From assembly GCF_905475345.1 (NCBI RefSeq), contig NC_066587.1:9787070-9851069 (forward strand): a stretch of 64,000 nucleotides of DNA, written 5' to 3'. Made by a program: the position numbers and the translations under genes. Under the pieces are notes generated by a model. That model made no database searches. It worked only from the letters and a program-made list of their open reading frames with translations, and was not told where the DNA came from. Of this stretch, positions 12,137 to 25,400 are shown one piece after another (positions within the stretch are counted from its first letter, which is position 1; each line of letters begins with the position of its first letter). The DNA comes from Vespula vulgaris (Eukaryota; Arthropoda; Insecta; Hymenoptera; Vespidae).

Positions 12137-15100
12137 ACTATGCGATTGTTATTGTTATAACATCCGGTCTACCATGGACTTTATTTGTAATATCAAGTAT
12201 CATTAAACTTACGATAAATACATTCAAAATCGAATGTTTTGGATGGTACTATTAGACTTGGAAACAAAATGTTATTAATTCAGTTAAGAGATATGATCGG
12301 ATATGCGGCCTTGAAAAGAACAGTAGAAATAATCATGGCTTATAAGTATTCTTAGTTATAAAAAAAAAACTCCCTTTGTAGCTATTGAAGATTACAATTG
12401 TCAAGAATCTTATCGAATCTTGGATCTATTTGGTGTACCCACTTAACGATAGTTAAGTACGTTGGTTTCTTACCAATAAAATTGTAGGTCCAAAAGCGAA
12501 TGATATTTATAAAAAAAAAAATATAGACGAAAAGATCTTTCATCTTCACTTTCAATTTACATATATTATTTTTATATAGCCAATTATCGCAGCATTAAAC
12601 ATTGCTAATTGTTTCACTTATATTAATTTATTTTGTATTCTAATTTATATTAAAGACAAATGAAAGCTGTTCGTCAAACAAATGCTTTGCGTTCTATACA
12701 AATATATTAAATACTTATCATTTTTAAAGTCTTTCGTGCTGAATCTAATTTTGAAGTTACCAGTTTTAGATAATTTGGATTTTAATAATAAGATTTGTTT
12801 ACGTTCTTAAAACTCGTTGTAAACTCTCAAAATTACAATCATATCTCACTTAAAATTATTTTAATGTTAGGAATAGACTATTTAAATAATATTTTTTATA
12901 ATTGGGATACATATATAAATATTGAAGCCATGTATAGTAAATATAGTTTGCAAATTTTGCATATCCTTAAATTGAAAATAAATTTTTTCTTTTTCTTCTC
13001 TCCTTTTCTATTAAATGTAATACAATATACTTTATGAAATTATCCATAAATTATTGTTCCATATCAAGAAACTTTTATTAGATAAAATAAATTTATTTTT
13101 TTATTTCATTTTTAAAATTTCTTTCATATAATAGTCTGTTTCATTAGGTCTATCTTATTTTTGTGATATGAGCAGCAAAATTATATTTGTCGACATAGTA
13201 AAAACGAATTTGGAGTGTAGAATAAATGCAATTATTTTAAAAATATTCTTGTCAAATATATATAAATATAACTGCATTTGAATGTCTTTATATTAATTTA
13301 AATAAACATATTATTATCCATGGTACACTGCTCACAAATAACATAGGTATACATTAATCACCCGAAATGCTTAATGTGTTAATACTCTGTTATTTAAAAT
13401 CTACAAAAAATGCTGTTAGGTTCCCCTCATTATTATAAATAAAAAAAATCACTGCTGAGTTTTTTTATCATGATTCATGTATTTTTCTGTAACTAATGAA
13501 TCATGACATAAAATCTCAGTATACCGTAACATTTATTTTTATAGAACATCGAATAAGCATCAATGCTCTTTTGCACTTCCGTATAAAAATAAAGAATCAT
13601 TGCAAAGTGTACACAGATTATAATTAATTAATACTAATAATCGTAAGCTTCATGGCACTGCATTCAAAATGCAATGGATGTATGTTCCAATGAGATGTAA
13701 AGGGTATAGCATCGTAAATTATAAAATAATTCCTATAAAAGGATGACTGAAAGTGTATCTATTTTCTTTTAATGTAGCCAAAATAAACATTTTTCAGACT
13801 AAGGAAAATCATGATTGCTCACATTACTATACGTTATATATTCTACAATGTTATATCTCTTATTAAGATAGAATGTTTTACATTCTTTTTTATTCTTTTG
13901 CGATGCACAATGTAATTATATATTTAATGAACTACATTTAAAAAAAAATTAAATAATTTTGATCTATGATTTATAAAGATATATACTATTGAATGTGATT
14001 GAAAATTAATTTAAATTATCTAAATAAACAGTCTATAACTGGAATGAGCACCCGTATAGCTGTATTCAAATATTGTTATTTATTAGAAACTGAGTGTTAT
14101 ATAATATTGCATTTACATGTAAAGGCATTTTGGTTCTATAAGAAATAAAAAAGATATTGCTATATCCTTTATGATATCTGTTATAAGTCAGGTTATTCTA
14201 TAACACTTCAGTTATTTTACCCGTAAATATTTAAAATATATTTCATATTTTTATTAATTACTTTAATGAAATATTTCAGTATTTAATTAAACAATCTAGT
14301 TCAAAGGATTCTTAAATAGAAATTTAATAAATCAATTAAAAAATTATAACACATAATAAAGTTGTCAATGCAGTTAATATAATTTTTCGTTATATAATAA
14401 AGTGTAATCGGTATCTAAAATGATTAAATTTTTGTAAAATTATGTATTCAGTTGGCAATTATACATAAACATAGCCTATTATTGTTAAAGAGGAGGTTGA
14501 TCTATAGCTGCTATCTTTGTAAATGGAGCAATGCGAATGTAAAAGAAAATAAACAAATTAGTAATAAAATTATGTTTCACTATTTTAATAATTATTAAAT
14601 ATTAAATCATAAAACTTGAAAATGTAATACATTCAAGAGGGTAACCAGGAGGGAGGAAGTCTGCTTTTATTACTTTTTTCATGTTTTTAAAAAATCTAGT
14701 TTAATTCAAAAAATAGTTTTAACTCAAACAAGACATTAAAATATTTTATATATTTATGGCCCATCCTGCCAAATTCTTTCCTACTCTCTCAATTCTCTTA
14801 CCTGCTTTAACATTTGAATCTGTTTACGCCTTTAAATACACATTTTGTATGAACATTTGAAAAAAGACCATGTTGGACAAGTATAACATAGTGTACAATA
14901 TGTTACTTATATCTCTATCGTTATATATACATATATGCAATATATATATTTCGAAATACGACGCAGTCTACCTTCATATATTTATGTATTTTAGACTAAT
15001 TAATTTTTGACGTAAAATATTTAACTGCAAATAACTTTATTTTTAAACAGTGAATAAATAACATATTAAATGTCACGATTTTGGATTCGTAGTAACAGAA

Positions 15101-15868
15101 ATTCATAATTGCATGTATTAAATCCTATTTAAAAGCAAATAATTGGAAGTGTATGTAAGATAAATATGATCCTTAAAATGCTACACGAAATATTAATATA
15201 TAACGAAGTTATTAATAACTAATTTATATAATTATAATAATAGAAATAATGACAATGTTTAAATAACTTTATCTTCGGTAAAAAAATCATTACAAATTGT
15301 AAATGGACGATTTTTGACAATATTCTTATCATATAAAAAAGAAAAATTAGTTTTAAATGTTATTGCTTTATTCTTATCTCTAAAGTTTGTCTTGATAAAT
15401 TATATTATAAAAGAAATTAAAATCATGAAATCAAAACTCATATCGTCAAAATTTACAATAACATTCAATGTTTATTATATCCGAAGTCAGATGCTTTCAT
15501 TTTATCATTCATTTTAGCCATTTATTTTAAAATGATTTTTGAATTTATAAATACGCCGTTCAGATCTACTTCATCTGAAACAGTTTCAAGGATTGTAGTA
15601 TGAAGCATTATAATTTCAAAATAGTTAATTCTAAATAATAGATTCGTGTGCAAGATGCAGAGAGGCTTTAGAATCGAGATAATATAAATCGCAATACATA
15701 TTTGTATTTAATTCTGACTACTTCTAAAAAGTATTATTATGACTATTGTTATCATCGTCGTCGTCGTCATTATCATCATTATTATTTTGTATATTTTTTC
15801 GTACCAAGATGTACCTTTAAGCATTTGTGTATCCTACGTGGGATGTATCCAACACAAAGAGATTATTA

Positions 15869-15879
15869 ATGTTCTTGTT

Positions 15880-15921
<42 letters not shown>

Positions 15922-15990
15922 CTTCTTCTTCTTCTTCTTCTCCTCCTCCTCCTCCTCCTCCTCCTCCTACTCATTATTATTATTATTATT
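15869..15990. repeat. Compound trinucleotide microsatellite
   Basis: Four trinucleotide blocks follow one another without a break: GTT repeats, then CTT, then CTC, then ATT. Each block differs from the next by one base per unit. A 99-codon ORF across it encodes only valine, leucine and isoleucine runs and is not a gene. Confidence 0.93.
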
Positions 15991-16251
15991 TACATAAAAG
16001 AAATAACTTATGCATTAAAATTCCATAAAATTCCATAAAACTAATATACTCGTGACTATTTATTTAAAATATCATAATAAATATAATCCTAAATTTACTT
16101 ATATTTTTGAATGTCCTAATGTACATTAGAACATTTTAATATTACTTTCTGTTAAATATTGTTGTCATTATCATAATCTGCTGCATTACTAGCGGTATTA
16201 ATGTTATGATTATAATTAATATAAAAATAATTAGTATTATATTCAATTAAG

Positions 16252-17371
16252 ATGCCCGTGCTAAGCAGTAACTTGAAACATTCAATAAATTTATCGTTGA
16301 CCGACTTATCTACAAAGCTGAGTAATAAACAAGATGAATTCGATCGTGCGCCTACAGTGAGCGAAGAGAAGTATGATTCCAAAGTTTTGATAGGAAATTG
16401 GTTTAACCGTCGCGTATCTTACATACCTTCTAATAAGTGGATAACAAACACACAAACAATATATAAGCAACATTATAAATCTTATGATATTGACATATAC
16501 AAGAAAGATCAAGTACCATTTTGGAATAATAAAATTAAAAATGAGGTAAGTCATATATGATAAATATCTTAATAATAAATGTATTTATTATTACGTCTAA
16601 ATTTCACTTAAATATTGTGCAATATTTTATTATAAATATAAAGTACTATAAAGATTTACTTAAATATTTCAATTGAATAATTTCTATATGTAAAAAGGGT
16701 TTATTCAAAGGTACCTTAATGGATAATCATGGAAAGTCATATTACAACAACATGACCACAACATATGATTTAAGCTATAGAATTCTACCTACACAATCAC
16801 AAAAATCACATTTAAGGATTTACAATATAAGGTAATATTACGTGTATATCTGACACATAGCATTATCTTACAAAATATGTATTTAAGGTTGCTAATTTGT
16901 TATACAATACTTTTTTTAAGAAACATATGTATTAAGTAATAAAATTATATAAAATAAAACAATTGAAGGAAAAATAGATGGTTACCAGAACAAGATTTAA
17001 CAGAAGATTTTGGAAATTTGACAAAAATTGGTATAAAGGATGCATTACAAATTTGGTGGGACAGTACTTCAAACGAAGCAACACAATTTTGCAGATGGAG
17101 AACTACGTATCAAGATGAGTACAAAGCTCATGATATTTCACTTGTAAAGAAAAAGTAAGTTTTACTTTTCTAAAATGATAAAATAATGAACTTTCAGTGG
17201 TTATATTTAATAAGTAGTATGTACGTATCTATTACTAATTGTTTCTAAAGGTTTCATAGACAACAAGTGAACATGAATGTACCATATTTAAATAATCTTG
17301 GCCATATTGATGATTATTCAAATAGTTGTCCAATTACTTTTAAAAACTCAAGTAGTAAAATTGTAAATTAA
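16252..17371 (+). CDS. CFAP107: CFAP107-like axonemal microtubule inner protein
   Basis: The model has four exons, 16252-16545, 16698-16831, 16978-17154 and 17251-17371, which join in phase to 241 residues. The N-terminal part has YDSKVLIGNWFNRR (from about residue 41), matching the KVLTGNW-type motif I know from CFAP107 (human C1orf158). An IYKQHY segment follows, then a KxxxGL segment, then WLPEQDL late in the protein, in the same order as in the vertebrate protein. CFAP107 is a luminal protein of the doublet microtubules of motile cilia. In an insect, expression would be expected in sperm and perhaps chordotonal cilia. There is no signal peptide or membrane segment. It converges on TMEM201. 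The family call rests on a few short motifs and overall layout. Confidence 0.73.
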
Positions 17372-18837
17372 AATCGATACATCTACTAAGGTATTTTTTT
17401 TGTATCATACTTCTAAAAGATAATACTTCATCTTATAAACATATTTATTATTGTTTGTAAATTATTCAATTTGTATGATTGTATTAAATTGTTAAAATTT
17501 TCTTGTTAAATTTGTACATTTTGTTATATATAATTTAATATAACTTTCTCTAATATAACTTTTATTTCATTTTTATTTTATTGCTTCCTCTCAGGGTTAC
17601 AAGAATGTTAAAATAATGTTCTACTTACAAACTATTTTAACTTAAACTTATATCTATTTTAATCGTGTACCACGGCTTCATGGCAGTACATCACTGTGCA
17701 TTCATTTTTTCTCATATTTATTTACATAATATGTATATACAATATGGAAAGGTCAAGATTCTGAATTATGTTTTGTGATTTATTTATTTACGATACATTC
17801 CATAATTCATATTTTTATCCTTATTATTCCATTTTTTTAATTCTTCCATTTCCTTTTCTCAATTTATTGTTTTTTCCTTTTCCTTTTTTCATCTTTCTTT
17901 CCCACTCCTCTCACCCAACCACTCAGTTCATACTCATTTTTTCCACTAACTTTTAAATATCTTACTTATCATGTTTCCTCTCCCCTTCTTTTTTTCCCTT
18001 GTATTCTTTTTCTCTTTTCTTCTTTTCCTCATTTTCCAGTTTTACCTCTTTTAATTTTATCCTTATTACAAAAGCATATTTTCACTTTAATAAACATTTT
18101 ATTTAACTAAAATCTATTATTATAATTTACATTTCTGGTTGAAATACTAAGCTTTAATATATGATAGAAGGAAACTAAATTTTAATCTGTAAATTACTAT
18201 GCATTAAATTTATAAAAAATATGAAACCGAGTAAAAGAAAATATAATCTTTGGTAGTTTACAAAAGTGTTGCATATAATGAAACTATAAATATTTTCATA
18301 TTTTATTTACTTCCAAAACACATTAGAAGATAAATCTTTTTTTTATCAGAAACAAGTACTATATCAATTATTATTGAAAATACACGTGATTGCTGCAGAT
18401 ATTAAACATTATTTTTATAAACATGAATGCACATCCAAATAAGTCAATATTATAAGATAAAAGCAGGAAATTCTTAGTGCAAAGTAAATGCAACAATTTC
18501 TATTTTTAATATCTTGATTGAACACATTATATTGTTTTTATCACAAATTTTATGATTTATAGATGTATCAAAATTGTTTTTATATCAAATGCATAAATAT
18601 CATTGCATGTATAAAAACAGTACTTTGATTACATATTCCAAATCGTACTCTGTACAACAACATTTCTTATATGTTTATTTAGATAATTACCAGGCTCTTA
18701 ATAATACGTTGTGATATATTGGCAGTATATGTAATGTTATCTATAAATAGCAAATAGAGAAATGACATACTGTAATTAGAGGTAATTGTAAAAAAAAAAA
18801 AAAGTAAAACAAAAAAGATCTTGACTATCAATACTTC
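17372..18837. other. Gene-free convergent 3' region
   Basis: This lies between the stop codons of the CFAP107-like gene and TMEM201, which converge. It is AT-rich and probably holds both 3' UTRs. A pyrimidine-rich tract (plus strand) of about 200 bp lies at 17850-18050. I see no gene. Confidence 0.6.
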
Positions 18838-21509
18838 TCAACGCAACAAAGTGGTACACACCACAATCATATTTAATATAAGTGAACCACATAATAATGC
18901 ATGTAACCAAACAGGATTGGTTGATACTGTTGTATAAGTTGGATAAGTTTGTACATTCATTGAATTTCCAATTTCATCTGTGCATATTTTTGGATGTTGT
19001 GAACAACACTCATCAAAAATTGTATTATTCTTTGGAAAATGTGCTGTTAATGTTTGCTGAGGAAATGAATGACTTTGTGAGAATTTCAATGTTTGATGGC
19101 ACATTGGACTTTTTGGTTTTATAAAAGAACACGATTGAGTAGGCTGACAAAAACGTCTAACGGATTTTATAGTATTTTGCTTGTGACCATAATATGACAA
19201 TGATGTATCCGAAATAATTGAACATTGATCGAATTCGTGAATAGAGGGTTCTCTGGAAGGAGCACAATTAGAGCCAACAGAACCAAAACCAGAACTTTGA
19301 CTGGATGACCTTGATAATGATGGTGCATCCATACCTTCTTGCCAATATCCACCGGCAACCCATGATGTTTGTGTTACTGATTTTAATTTAGGTGGTGATA
19401 AAATATTCTTTTTACCAAACGTATTATTTGATCTTTTAAATAGATCAGAACTAACTGTACTATAGATTTTTTTTTCAAACATTTTGGGTGTTCTTATTTG
19501 ACAATTTGGTAAATTATCGTCTAATGAAAATATACTGAGCGTACTCATACTGTCATCTAATCCAGAGTTATCAAATTGATTTCTTTTGAATGACAAGGTA
19601 GAACGAATATCTAAATTATTCGTAGGTGCCGATAATTTTGGAAATTCTGGACCAGTCCTATAAAGCCAAAAGAACATAAATTAATTTCTTAAAGTATTCA
19701 TACTTAAGTTGAATTAAATGTTAGTAAAATACATACATTGACGATAGTGCATGCATTGTTGTATTAATGGTGTCAGGAATATCAATTGAAACAGGAGTCA
19801 TTAAATATTTTGTCATGTTCACTGAAGAATGAGTAGTTTCATTTGAATCTGTTTCATCTTTTTTAAGAAACTTTCGTATGTTTCTTTTTATTTTGATCTC
19901 GGGAAATATTTGTGCTTTTGAATTTTTTACATGTGTTTCTATTTTTTTAAAAAAAATATCTTTCTTTAACCTAATACTCAATTGAGGTTTTATATTCATA
20001 AAGCCTATAATAAATGCAAAAAAGACGACCTAAAACATTTAAAATAAACTTGTACTTATCAAATATAATAAAATATATACATATATAATATATTATAAAC
20101 ACATCTATTTAACTTTTTATTATTTCTTACTTTATACACTTCTAAATAATAATTTTTTAGTACATACCATATGATATTGAGTTATATATTCAAGCGAAAA
20201 CCAGTTAGTTTGAAGATTTATTTTTAGTAATTTATATTCTCTAAAAGGTATAAGTATGATTATACAAATCCATAAAAAGGCCAGTAAAATATCAGAATTT
20301 CTTTTTTTTGCTGCACTAGTCCAACACGCACATAATTGAAAAAATAATCCTCCAACAGGTAATAGTAAAAATTCAGTATCATATACAGTAACTGAATCAA
20401 AGATTGTTGAGAGGATTCTAAAAATTACTTCAAATCGTTTTGTGTTCTGAAATTGAATAAACCAAGACTGAAATTAAGATTATGCAACTCTAACATTTTT
20501 TTAAACTTTTATTATAACAAAAAACTATGATATCACTTACATTGAGAAATGTGTGTATAGGTTTTTGCTTAAAAAACAACATTTTATAATGAGCAAGCCA
20601 CATTGTCTGTTTAGCCAATACATCTTGTACTATAGCATTACAATTTATACAAAGTGGATATTTTTTTTCCAAAGAGTGTTTAAATTGTTGAACTTCTTGA
20701 TCATATTTCTTTTCATTGGCTGGTTCAAAATTTGAAAGCTCTGCTAATTTAATTTTTTGATGCTTATTGCATTCCTTACAAAGAGTATTCTTGTGAAACA
20801 ATTCCATTTTAGATTGACTTCTACAATACTTTACAGAGTTATTAGTAGAATCTTTATATAGCTCTGGTATATCATACATATAATCACCATTCTAAAAACA
20901 AATAATAAAAATTCAAAATATGAAATTCACAATTTATGAAAATTATTAGTTTTATTATGGTTAAAATATCAATTTAATTTTATACTTATTAAGCAATAAG
21001 TGATTATTTTTATTATAATTACAGAAACGGTATATTTTATAAAATTGAAATTAGATATTAATTTGTATAAAAAAATAATCTATATTACAGAAAATTATAC
21101 AACAAAAAATCAAAAAATAAATATAGCATAAAAAAGATTACAAATTTGAATATGGGTACTTTAGAATTTAATTATATTTATTATATAAGTGCAAATTTAC
21201 CTCAGAAAAACCATTAAACTGTTCACAGAAAGGACATAACCACCATTCGAGTTCTTGTCGTCTTATTTTTGTATTATTATTGCAAAACCAGCAATTTACC
21301 TTCATAGGCCATCTTAACCTAATGTGAAGAAGAAAAAGGATTATATGAATAACTAGTGTAGAAGCTTTCACTTTAAAATATCACAATTTTCCTATAGATG
21401 TAAGTTCTTACTTTAGCTTTTGGAAGACAATAATACACGTGATAAACACTAAGAGAATAGTAATAAAGATGGATATAAAATTACACATCAAGTTATGCTC
21501 AAATTCCAT
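18838..21509 (-). CDS. TMEM201: TMEM201/SAMP1 (Ima1/NET5) inner nuclear membrane protein
   Basis: The exons, in transcript order, are 21509-21412, 21318-21201, 20891-20541, 20446-20168, 20029-19737 and 19657-18838, joining to 652 residues (human is about 666). SAMP1/Ima1 proteins sit in the inner nuclear membrane and link it to the nucleoskeleton, LINC complex and spindle. An N-terminal hydrophobic helix (about 10-29) precedes the Ima1 zinc-ribbon region, with CWFC at 42-45, CPFC at 61-64 preceded by two tryptophans, CKEC at 110-113 and CINC at 153-156. Several hydrophobic segments follow (about 200-295). A long serine-rich stretch (for example SLSRSSSQSSGFGSVGS) leads to a C-terminal membrane helix. 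The start chosen is the ATG directly before the first hydrophobic helix; another ATG a few bases upstream is in a different frame. It is divergent from COG2. Confidence 0.92.
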
Positions 21510-22407
21510 TTTGTCATATTATAAAATAAATGGTCCTCATTTAAATTTTAAAAAATGCAGACTACCCGCGTTTTCAACGTCGGGAATTTTATTTAGCATC
21601 TCCCGCCAAGTTACCAAGTCCTTTCACCTTAACCTAATAATTGTAGTCATATTAAAATCATATTCTTTCTATTCTGTGTACATTATCGATAGAGCATTTA
21701 TGTATTATGTAACTTTACTGTAAAAAGTAATAGATTTTCATCATAAAACTAAACCACGAATTCTTACGAAAATAGCTTAATTTTTAATAACTATAATACT
21801 TACTACACATAAAGTTCCTTTGCAATGTTCACTGTTTTATAATATCATAATACATAAATATATATATGTATATATGTGTACACACACACACACAACACAC
21901 AATGTATTGTGTCCATAAAAAGTATTTACTTACACCAATCAGCTTGATTCTTCTGCATATTAACAAATCATGTTATTGCACCGGGTGGATCCTTGAATAT
22001 TACGTAGTTACATGGATTCCATTGGGTTCTATCAGATTCTATGGATTGTTCGCATTTTGAAAACTGGTGATCATCTATGATATTATTTAATTATGGCCTA
22101 ATCATGGCACTGTGTGTTGTAAGGTTATTCAAATACGAATATTTAATTATTAACGATAATTAGATAAAATGGATGCTAGATTAGTAGTATTTAGATTAAA
22201 AATTAATGTTAATTATAGTTGATTATAGTGAGTAGAACGCAAAAGCGCAGTTAAAGATTAATTCATATATTTTCATAAAGATATAAGCTTGATCGTACGT
22301 AGTCTACTTGATTCAAGGTTATGTTAATCACAAATCATTGGATTTAATAAGATTATTTATATATAATCGTAAATTTATATCAGCATTTATACCTGTGAGA
22401 ATAAATC
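21510..22407. promoter_or_regulatory. Divergent intergenic region TMEM201/COG2
   Basis: About 900 bp separate the two divergent start codons. The region must hold both promoters and 5' UTRs. A short TATA/TACA/CACA simple repeat lies at about 21855-21900. No TATA box is clearly placed for either gene, as is usual for housekeeping genes. ORFs here are short and unlike any family I know. Confidence 0.5.
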
Positions 22408-25400
22408 ATGTCTGATGATAAAACAAGCTTGCCAGTGGCTCCAAAGGATTTATGTTTCTTCGAGCATGAATTTATTCAGGTTATGTACAATTTTCCAATT
22501 GTATTCCAAAAGTTATAAACAATTTAACAGAAATTTAATAAAATTCAATTGTAAGTACAAATGTGCAAATATTATTTATTACAGAGTAATTTTAATGTGG
22601 ATACTTTTCTTCATGATCACCGAAAAGTTATAAAACTTGAAACTATGAGAGATGATTTAGGCATATATTTAAAGTTATTAAGATCTGCAATGATCGATTT
22701 AATTAACAAGGACTACACAGACTTTGTTAATCTTTCAAGTAATCTTATTGGTCTTGACAAAGCAATTAATGGCTTGGAAATGCCGCTTAGCCAACTTAGA
22801 GAAGAAGTCATGGTAATATAATCTTGATTTTTTATGTCATAGTATTATTATATCTATAGATATAGATCTTAAAAAAGCATTGATAAATGGATAAATATAT
22901 TATCTCAAAACAATAAGAAAAAAGTCGTATTAAATAAAAATCTGTAGCTCTCATTTTTGAGATAAAGTCAGTTATATTACAGACTATAAAATAAAGAATA
23001 TTCTTTCAGATTTACTTTGTATATACGAGATATTTATCCATAAATGTTCAAGCAAATATCTTTTAACTAATTGAAGTTACAAAAAAGTTCAATTAGAGAA
23101 ATTTATATGATTTTAAGTCAGCTATAAAATATATGTAAAATTTTTTCTTGTTTGTGACCTTTTTATGTTATAAAAATCAATATAATTTTTTTAAATGGCT
23201 ATCTATAATATTTTTGGCATATTTATATAATAGATCTCATTTGATATTTAAATTATATTTAATAAAAAATTGTTATTTTGAATCTGTTACAAGATAATCA
23301 GCAACTTAAGAATTAACTAATTAATCCGAAGTATTAATCTTAGGTATTAATTAAATAATTAATCTTAAATATTAATCTTAAGTATTAATTAATTAGTTTT
23401 AAATATTAAGTAATTATTAATCCATATTATATAATCCATACAATTTGAAAATTGTTAAACTACATAGTATTTTGAAATCTGTTATGTCGAACATCACTAA
23501 TCTATAACTCGTCAAAATTCATAACTGCTTGATTTGTAAATAAAGTATTTGTATAATATGAATTACAAATTACAGTATTTATTAGTCAGTTGTTTATATA
23601 TTATCAATGAATATGTATTATATTGTAAACATCACTATATTTTTAATCTAAAAAATATGTAATTTGATCATTGTTTTTCAAATTGTGATATAGAAAACAA
23701 ACTATTTTAGTACTTAAAATACTGCTTATCTTGTAAATGATGCATAGTAGCAATTTTTTATTAGATATGATTTTGATTGCAAATGAGTCCTATTGTATAA
23801 ATATGCTAAAAAAATTATATATATTTAAAAAAACTATGTTGACTTTTATAATTTAGTCACAAGTAAAGAAAAAATTTTGCATGTATTTAGCAGCTGACTT
23901 GGAGTTATGCTAATTTCTATTATTAAACTTTCTTGTAACTTCAGTCAGTTATGAAATTTTTGTTCGAACATCTGTGAATAAACACCTTGTATATTTATAT
24001 AAATATTTGTGTGCATGCGCGTGCCCATGTGTATGCATGCATATACAAAATGTTTTATCTAACTATTGCACTTGAAATATCTTTATCACTTTTGATGACA
24101 TGAGAAAATGTCAATGGAAAAAATTGTTTGATCCTAAGGAAGATCCTAATCAATAGATACATATTACACTTTAATCGTAAGAAAGTAATGTTTAAAAAAA
24201 TAAGCAAATCTTAAATTAAACGATTACCATTACTTTAATTTGAATAAATATAATCTATATAAGTGAAATTATAAAGAAATTATTTAGTATTATTTGAAAG
24301 TATATCGAAATTAATGATCCATTTTGAACATCTTTTAAAATAAATGTTTTACGTTGCAAAGTTAGAATTTTTATCTTTTTTGTTTTCTTTAATGGCACTG
24401 TTAACCAGGTCATCTAAGGTTATCTAAAAATAAAAAGATTCATATCGTTTTCTTTTTTTTTTCCCCTTGTAGTAATAAAGAAAAATCGATGATCTCGAAT
24501 CTTTGGAAAAGATGATCTTGAAAACAATGTTATGGCAATGAAAACATTTTTCCCTTAAAATTTATCAATTTCTTCTTTTGTCATTTTATTATATAATTGA
24601 AAGCAATAGAGTTATTTCAAATGTTATAATTAAGTGGAATATTCCATATATAAACTATGTTTCTAATTTTTATTATTTCTTATTCTTAGCAAATTCAGCA
24701 AACATTAGATGAAGAAATAACTACTCTATCTAATAGTTTGAATGATGATTGCCAAATAAAATTACAAAGACAGAGCTTACACAGTTTGCAATGTGTTTAT
24801 AAATGTTTAAGAAAATTGTCTTCAATGCTATCAGTGAATAATTATATGGAAAGTTTTACAAAAATTGATATTTTAGAACAAGCTACAGCGGAACTGAATC
24901 ATTTGAAATTTAATGTATCCAGATGCAGATCAGATATCTCTGTAGATCAACAGACAGTATGTATTATATCTCTGGGATACAATATTTTTTATATTACTTT
25001 TTATTAAAGTAAAAATAATTAAAATTCTTTGTCAAAAAACATTTAAAAATAGGTGTAAAAGATCTAATATTATAAATAAATTAATGTTTTTTTTTATAAC
25101 AGAATTGCTGTATACGAATTGTTCTACTAACATGAAAAATTTTATGTAGGAAAGCAAGAAATTAGAAGATCTCTTAATAACATATCTGAATGAGTTATTT
25201 TTAGCCTGTATACATGAAAAAGATTCTAATTTATTAATTCGTTGTTTGAGAATATATATTATGCTTGATAATGTTACAACTGCAGAATTAGTGGTAAAAA
25301 GAGATATTATTAGTCCAATTATAAATAATATACTTCGAGACGAAGATTCACAATCTGAATTTAATAATCTTCAAAGTATTTACAATAGATTATTAAATAT

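Larger units (their letters stand above)
11768..16251. other. Gene-free region, Khc 3' UTR and intergenic
   Basis: There is no supported gene in about 4.5 kb of very AT-rich DNA. The first part is probably the Khc 3' UTR. It contains a GATAAT-type repeat (12064-12136), an imperfect hairpin at 13456-13518 and a compound trinucleotide repeat at 15869-15990. ORFs of 60-100 codons here are low-complexity or lack similarity to any family I recognise. Confidence 0.6.

Noticed and set aside
15739..16038. 99-codon ORF with valine and leucine runs
   Set aside because: It is a direct translation of the compound trinucleotide repeat.
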